Shown one piece after another: positions 59,959 through 64,000 of a stretch of 64,000 nucleotides of DNA (within the stretch, counting starts at the first letter, position 1; the number at the start of each line of letters is the position of its first letter). The stretch covers positions 148,694 through 212,693 of the forward strand of contig JXTB01000536.1 of assembly GCA_002914805.1 (NCBI GenBank), given 5' to 3'. This stretch comes from Parasponia andersonii (Eukaryota > Streptophyta > Magnoliopsida > Rosales > Cannabaceae). The translations under genes and the position numbers were made by a program. The notes under the pieces are model-generated. The model made no database searches. It worked only from the letters and a program-made list of their open reading frames with translations, and was not told the DNA's origin.

Positions 59959-60449
59959 ATTAGTCTCTTAGGGCTAAACAGAGCTTCTTACTTTGATAAG
60001 TGTAAGCTTAAGAATGCGACGTAGTGAGATTATCTTGAAACCCTTGAAGAATAGCGAAATTTTGAATCATATCTTCTCAAAATCTCACGCATCCACTTCT
60101 GTCAAATACAACCACGTGTCACTCTTTTTCAGAGGGTTGGTAAGACTCGAGAAAACCCTTTTATTTCTCGAGCAGTTATAATAACAAGGATGACATCAGC
60201 TATTGTTTCAATTCAAATCTTTCTTGTATTTTGAAAATTAATTGATTTGATTTTTAGGAATTAATTTCTCTCATGTGGATTTAAGCCATTAGATCTTGAA
60301 AATTAACTCATTCAATCTACGGCCATGATCAAGTTTGCTTTTTATGTATAAAATGAAAATCTCTCTTCATGTCATTTTCAAAAAATCTGAGTTTCTCAAG
60401 TTTCTGAACTCTTCAACTTCTTGAACCCAACAATCTTTTTTTTCTCTGG

Positions 60450-63372
60450 CGATGTTAACCACCACTGTGAACTGCCCGACGAACCTAGTCATCTTTGCAA
60501 GACCCATTTTTGGCAAGATTTCCAATGAGATTCAAGCAATCATCCCTCTGTACTCCTCAGATTTCCGGGTTGGTTCCCCTTTTTCCTTCTCATTTTCTTT
60601 TTGCAGAAAACCTGGTTTCTTTTATTGAAGCATGAATTTCCATAGATTTCAGAACTAAGAGTTTGTTATTTCCATTTTCTAGATTAAACATGGTTAAAAT
60701 ACTAGGATAGCTACAAATTTCTTTTCATGGAACCACTCGCTTATTCGAACTTTTAATCTAGAGAATCATAGAAGAATCTGATGAATCAATAGGCTTAAAT
60801 CACAAACCCAGAAAAGACCCTTTGAATTTATTTAGAAATTTGGCCTAAATTCAAAATAAGGCAAACAACAGAAGCGAATTTGATGAATTGGCTGACGAAA
60901 ATCTATTCAAACTTGTAAGATAGGAATTGAAATTGCAAATGGACGAAATCATAGGTTGATTAGAAGATCTGGACTGAAGATCGAATAGATAAATGTCGAC
61001 GCAATTTTAGGGTTTCTAACCCCAAATTGCTCGCACATAATGAGTATAATTGCAACAATAGACAAACTTATATGCCTATTTCTAGGTCGCACTTAGCTTA
61101 GTTTTATATACATTAATATTGTTTATTTTAAATACCTACCGACTAGAGCTCGTATAGGATTAAAATACCCCATATATCTTTTTCAAATGTCTAGTAGCGA
61201 AGGCTTTAAGGAGGGAAACACATTCTCTGGAGAATTGAAATCCTCGTCAAGCTTTGAGTAGATAAATTAAAACGATTACCTTGAAAGGGACCCCGAACTC
61301 AAAGTTGAGATAACCGGGATTAGGCGAAGAAGTCCTCACATAGCTGACCTCCTAGAAGACCAGTGCCTTCAACATCCGAATACTCCTTTAGTCATCAATA
61401 CGTTGAGGGTAACTGGTCTTATGACAATATTAAATCCAATTGCACATGAGCAAAGATCGAGAAGTTAAATAAGCAGTACAACCTTGATCAAAAATTGAAG
61501 ATCCTTACTCCGATTGAGTTCAACCACCCTAGCACTCTTCCACTTAATCTACGATATTTACCAATGCCTTTATGTGAGCTAAGGTTCATCTCTGTCTTTA
61601 TCCTTACATCAAATCCATCATCAACTACTATGGTGTCATTCCATTTCAGCAAACTCTCAACATATATAGATACATGGTAGGATTATATATATTATACCAT
61701 AAATACAAACCAGGAACTCCTACACTAGAAGAATTTGCATGGTTCTATAACATGAAGTCGAACCCTTCTGATGTCAGGTTTTTCTAATGCAAGCGAATGG
61801 TCGGGTTCGAAAATGAAAACCATTTTAGACGTTAGAAATAACATCGGCAAATGGAAAGATAGTTTCTTTCACTTCGAATATGCCGACAACGGGTTTTTCA
61901 ACATGCTAGTAAGTATTTATCATATTAAAGTCACATATGGCAATATACTCTTATACTAAAAGATATCCTTTTGTAGTAAAAAGGGACGAGGGACTAGCCC
62001 TAAACTTTAGATAGCTTCGACAGGCCAGTAAAATCAACTCACTTCCTAAGGAAGAATTCAACTGGAAGATTTTGAGAACAATCGAGAACCTGCTCACGTC
62101 CGGTCTCTTTCCTAAAAGTGTGAGTCTTCCAAAATTAGCCAATAGGCCGAAGGGCACTCCAAGCCTGAAGAAAAATCAAACTACTTCGAGCTCCAGAATA
62201 CGAAAAACACCTTCAAGTTCGAGACCCTCAAGGTCGAAGAAAAAAAAGAATTTGGCCCAGCCCACTTCAAGAAATCTTCCTAGTATTTCTCCAACCCATC
62301 ATCCTAAAGTTAGAGTTTCATCATTCATTTCATTTTTTTTGCAATGTTCCCTCACTTTTGTCGTCTTTCTGCAGAGATGGTTCGCATTATAGGTAGTATG
62401 CGAGCTCTTCTATCAACCTTAGGGTCTAAGTCTAAAGCTTCAGCTAGCTCTTCCTCCCTTATACAGATAGGGAAAGAAAATACCTCTGAAGTTGCAAAGA
62501 AAATGAGGGTCATTTTTTATGAAGAGCCAATCAATACTTCACTTCTTACCACCAATACATCGACTCACCTCCTGAGACCTTGAACAGACAAGGGTCATCA
62601 GGTAAAAAATTGACTTCATCGACTCCTTTTGAACCTTTAACCCAGTAGATTATCCACTAAAAGTTGAAGCAATTCTGAGCCAACTGCCCCTGAAGATCGA
62701 CTTGACTGCCTTATTCATCGATCGGTTTATTATTGACTATGCATGCCAAAAGTCGCAGAATAGACTACCTCAGGTCACATTCAAAGGAGCAATGAGGATA
62801 CTCGCCAATGTAAGTGTTACTCTTGTCGCACTAGTTATTAATTAGTTAGAATAATAACTAATAACCATCATATTCAAGCTACTTCTGCTGTGGTCTTTAT
62901 GTATGACCTTGTCCATAACTTCATGTGAGCTGGTGAAGAGAGTGAGAAGAAGGTCGAGGCTTTGTCAAAGACATGCGAGGACCTAAAAAGCTCACATAAA
63001 GCTGAGATAAATAATCTTCAAGGGGAGAAGCAACAGCTCAAGCATGACCTGGAAAAGGAGAAGAAGATGTCCAAAAGGCTCGATAGAGAGATACAAAAAC
63101 TTAATGGAAAAATTTTCCTCCATGCTGATGGTCTGGACGAGGCACGTCGCAAGGTAGTAGAGGATTTCAAGGAGACTAGGCTACCGAAACTCGAGGACGA
63201 AGCCTACAACCTTGGAGTTTCAACCATCACCTACAATATTTGTTGCGAGCATCCAAACTTTGACTTTTCCTTCTTGGGCTCTGATATCGCAACCTTAGTT
63301 AAAAGCTGGAAAGAAGATGATGCGAAGAAGGTTGCTGAGGACTTCAAGGATGATGGTGCAAAGGACGATTAA
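60450..63372 (+). pseudogene. Antisense coding region of element D (Transposase_28-like domain and coiled coil), broken
   Basis: Plus-strand frames give LTTTVNCPTNLVIFARPIFG, then RIRRRSPHIADLLEDQ-like text. The core is TPTLEEFAWFYNMKSNPSDV (61705-61765 region) and SEWSGSKMKTILDVRNNIGK with WKDSFFHFEYADNGFF (61771-61900), close to the Transposase_28 domain of plant gypsy-linked proteins. A basic Ser/Lys linker (62072-62290) follows, then a 136-codon open frame (62962-63372) forming a coiled coil (NNLQGEKQQLKHDLEKEKKM) and an acidic Lys/Asp tail. Stops and frame changes occur; some breaks (for example near 60570 and 62310) could be introns. The plan matches 33762-30402. Function unknown. Confidence 0.6.
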
Positions 63373-64000
63373 TATTCTATTTACGAACAACTTTTCATTT
63401 CATTCAAACAATATGGGCTTGTCCCACCTTTTTGTAATTACTTTGCTCACGCATGGGTGCTTGCTTATATTTATAATATTTTCTGCTTATCATATAATAT
63501 TTTCTACTTATCAAATTTTTATCTTGCAAAACAATGTTAGAATAAAAACATATCGCATAGTAATATATAAATACATAATTGAACCAAATAGTTAATCACC
63601 AAAGTAATTGATCAGTATGATATTGCTATTTAAATCCAACTAACTTAAAACAGGTTTTAAGCGTTAGGATAGGTTAGATCACTTATAAAAAAATAACGAG
63701 CATGAGTAATGCGAACTTAATATTAGTTTTTCAAAAGTTCTATGTCAAAATAGGTTAGTTAGTAATATATCACATCAAACTATGGATATTTTGCTTAGTC
63801 ACTTATTTATTTGAGGAAGGATATCTCGTAATATGATATGCTAAAGCATGAAGCGAGGAAAAAATCCTAAGATTTTTAGAAATTTTAGAAATTCATTGAT
63901 CCAAAATTCTAACTCCTTTAAATGAATTTTTGTATAGTTCCTTAAGAAGTAAGTTGGAGATTATTTAATCTGATCCTACTACCCTCCGAGTTTTATGGTG
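63373..64000. other. AT-rich sequence to the window edge
   Basis: No gene or repeat is recognised. By position it would be the interior of element D. Confidence 0.4.

Overview
The window is nuclear DNA of a flowering plant, most likely a eudicot. It has intron-rich, GT-AG spliced genes with plant-specific products (a chloroplast-type cystathionine gamma-synthase, a PHO1-family phosphate exporter and an SPX4-type phosphate sensor), AT-rich intergenic DNA full of small foldback elements, and several nested Ty3/gypsy LTR retrotransposons. The sequence alone does not fix the species. There is a 246-base assembly gap at 52056-52301 and one ambiguous base at 21602.

Layout. (1) About 1-9540: a decayed Tat-lineage Ty3/gypsy element on the minus strand (element A), cut by the left window edge and split by a 1.7-kb solo LTR at 3204-4912. 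(2) 9.5-13.5 kb: AT-rich intergenic DNA with one long inverted repeat. (3) 13.7-20.6 kb: the phosphate locus, a 13-exon PHO1-type gene on the plus strand meeting a 3-exon SPX4 gene on the minus strand tail to tail. (4) 22537-34828: a nearly full-length, heavily mutated Tat-lineage element (element B) on the plus strand, with both LTRs, PBS, gag-pol, a 111-bp tandem repeat, a long antisense coding region and a polypurine tract. A solo LTR of the same family lies 0.5 kb beyond it (35321-36147, perfect 5-bp target duplication). (5) 38.9-42.3 kb: the 11-exon CGS1 gene on the minus strand, with the MTO1 nascent-peptide arrest region in exon 1. (6) 42.4-50 kb: AT-rich DNA with a run of foldback/MITE-like inverted repeats and a SINE. 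(7) 50011-58497: a minus-strand chromovirus (element C; chromodomain seen), split by a second solo LTR at 51813-54282. (8) About 59.2 kb to the right edge: the 3' end of another minus-strand Tat-like element (element D), seen as an LTR, a polypurine tract and a plus-strand, hence element-antisense, coding region resembling the antisense gene of element B.

Three host genes appear intact when spliced: PHO1-type (787 codons), SPX4 (311 codons) and CGS1 (541 codons). All exon phases close and no internal stops occur. All retroelement reading frames are broken. The least ordinary points are the antisense coiled-coil genes carried by two separate Tat elements, the convergent pairing of two SPX-domain phosphate genes with two P1BS-type sites upstream of SPX4, the three solo LTRs of differing families, and the long hairpin elements, one with a GTAAC/GTTAC palindromic core.
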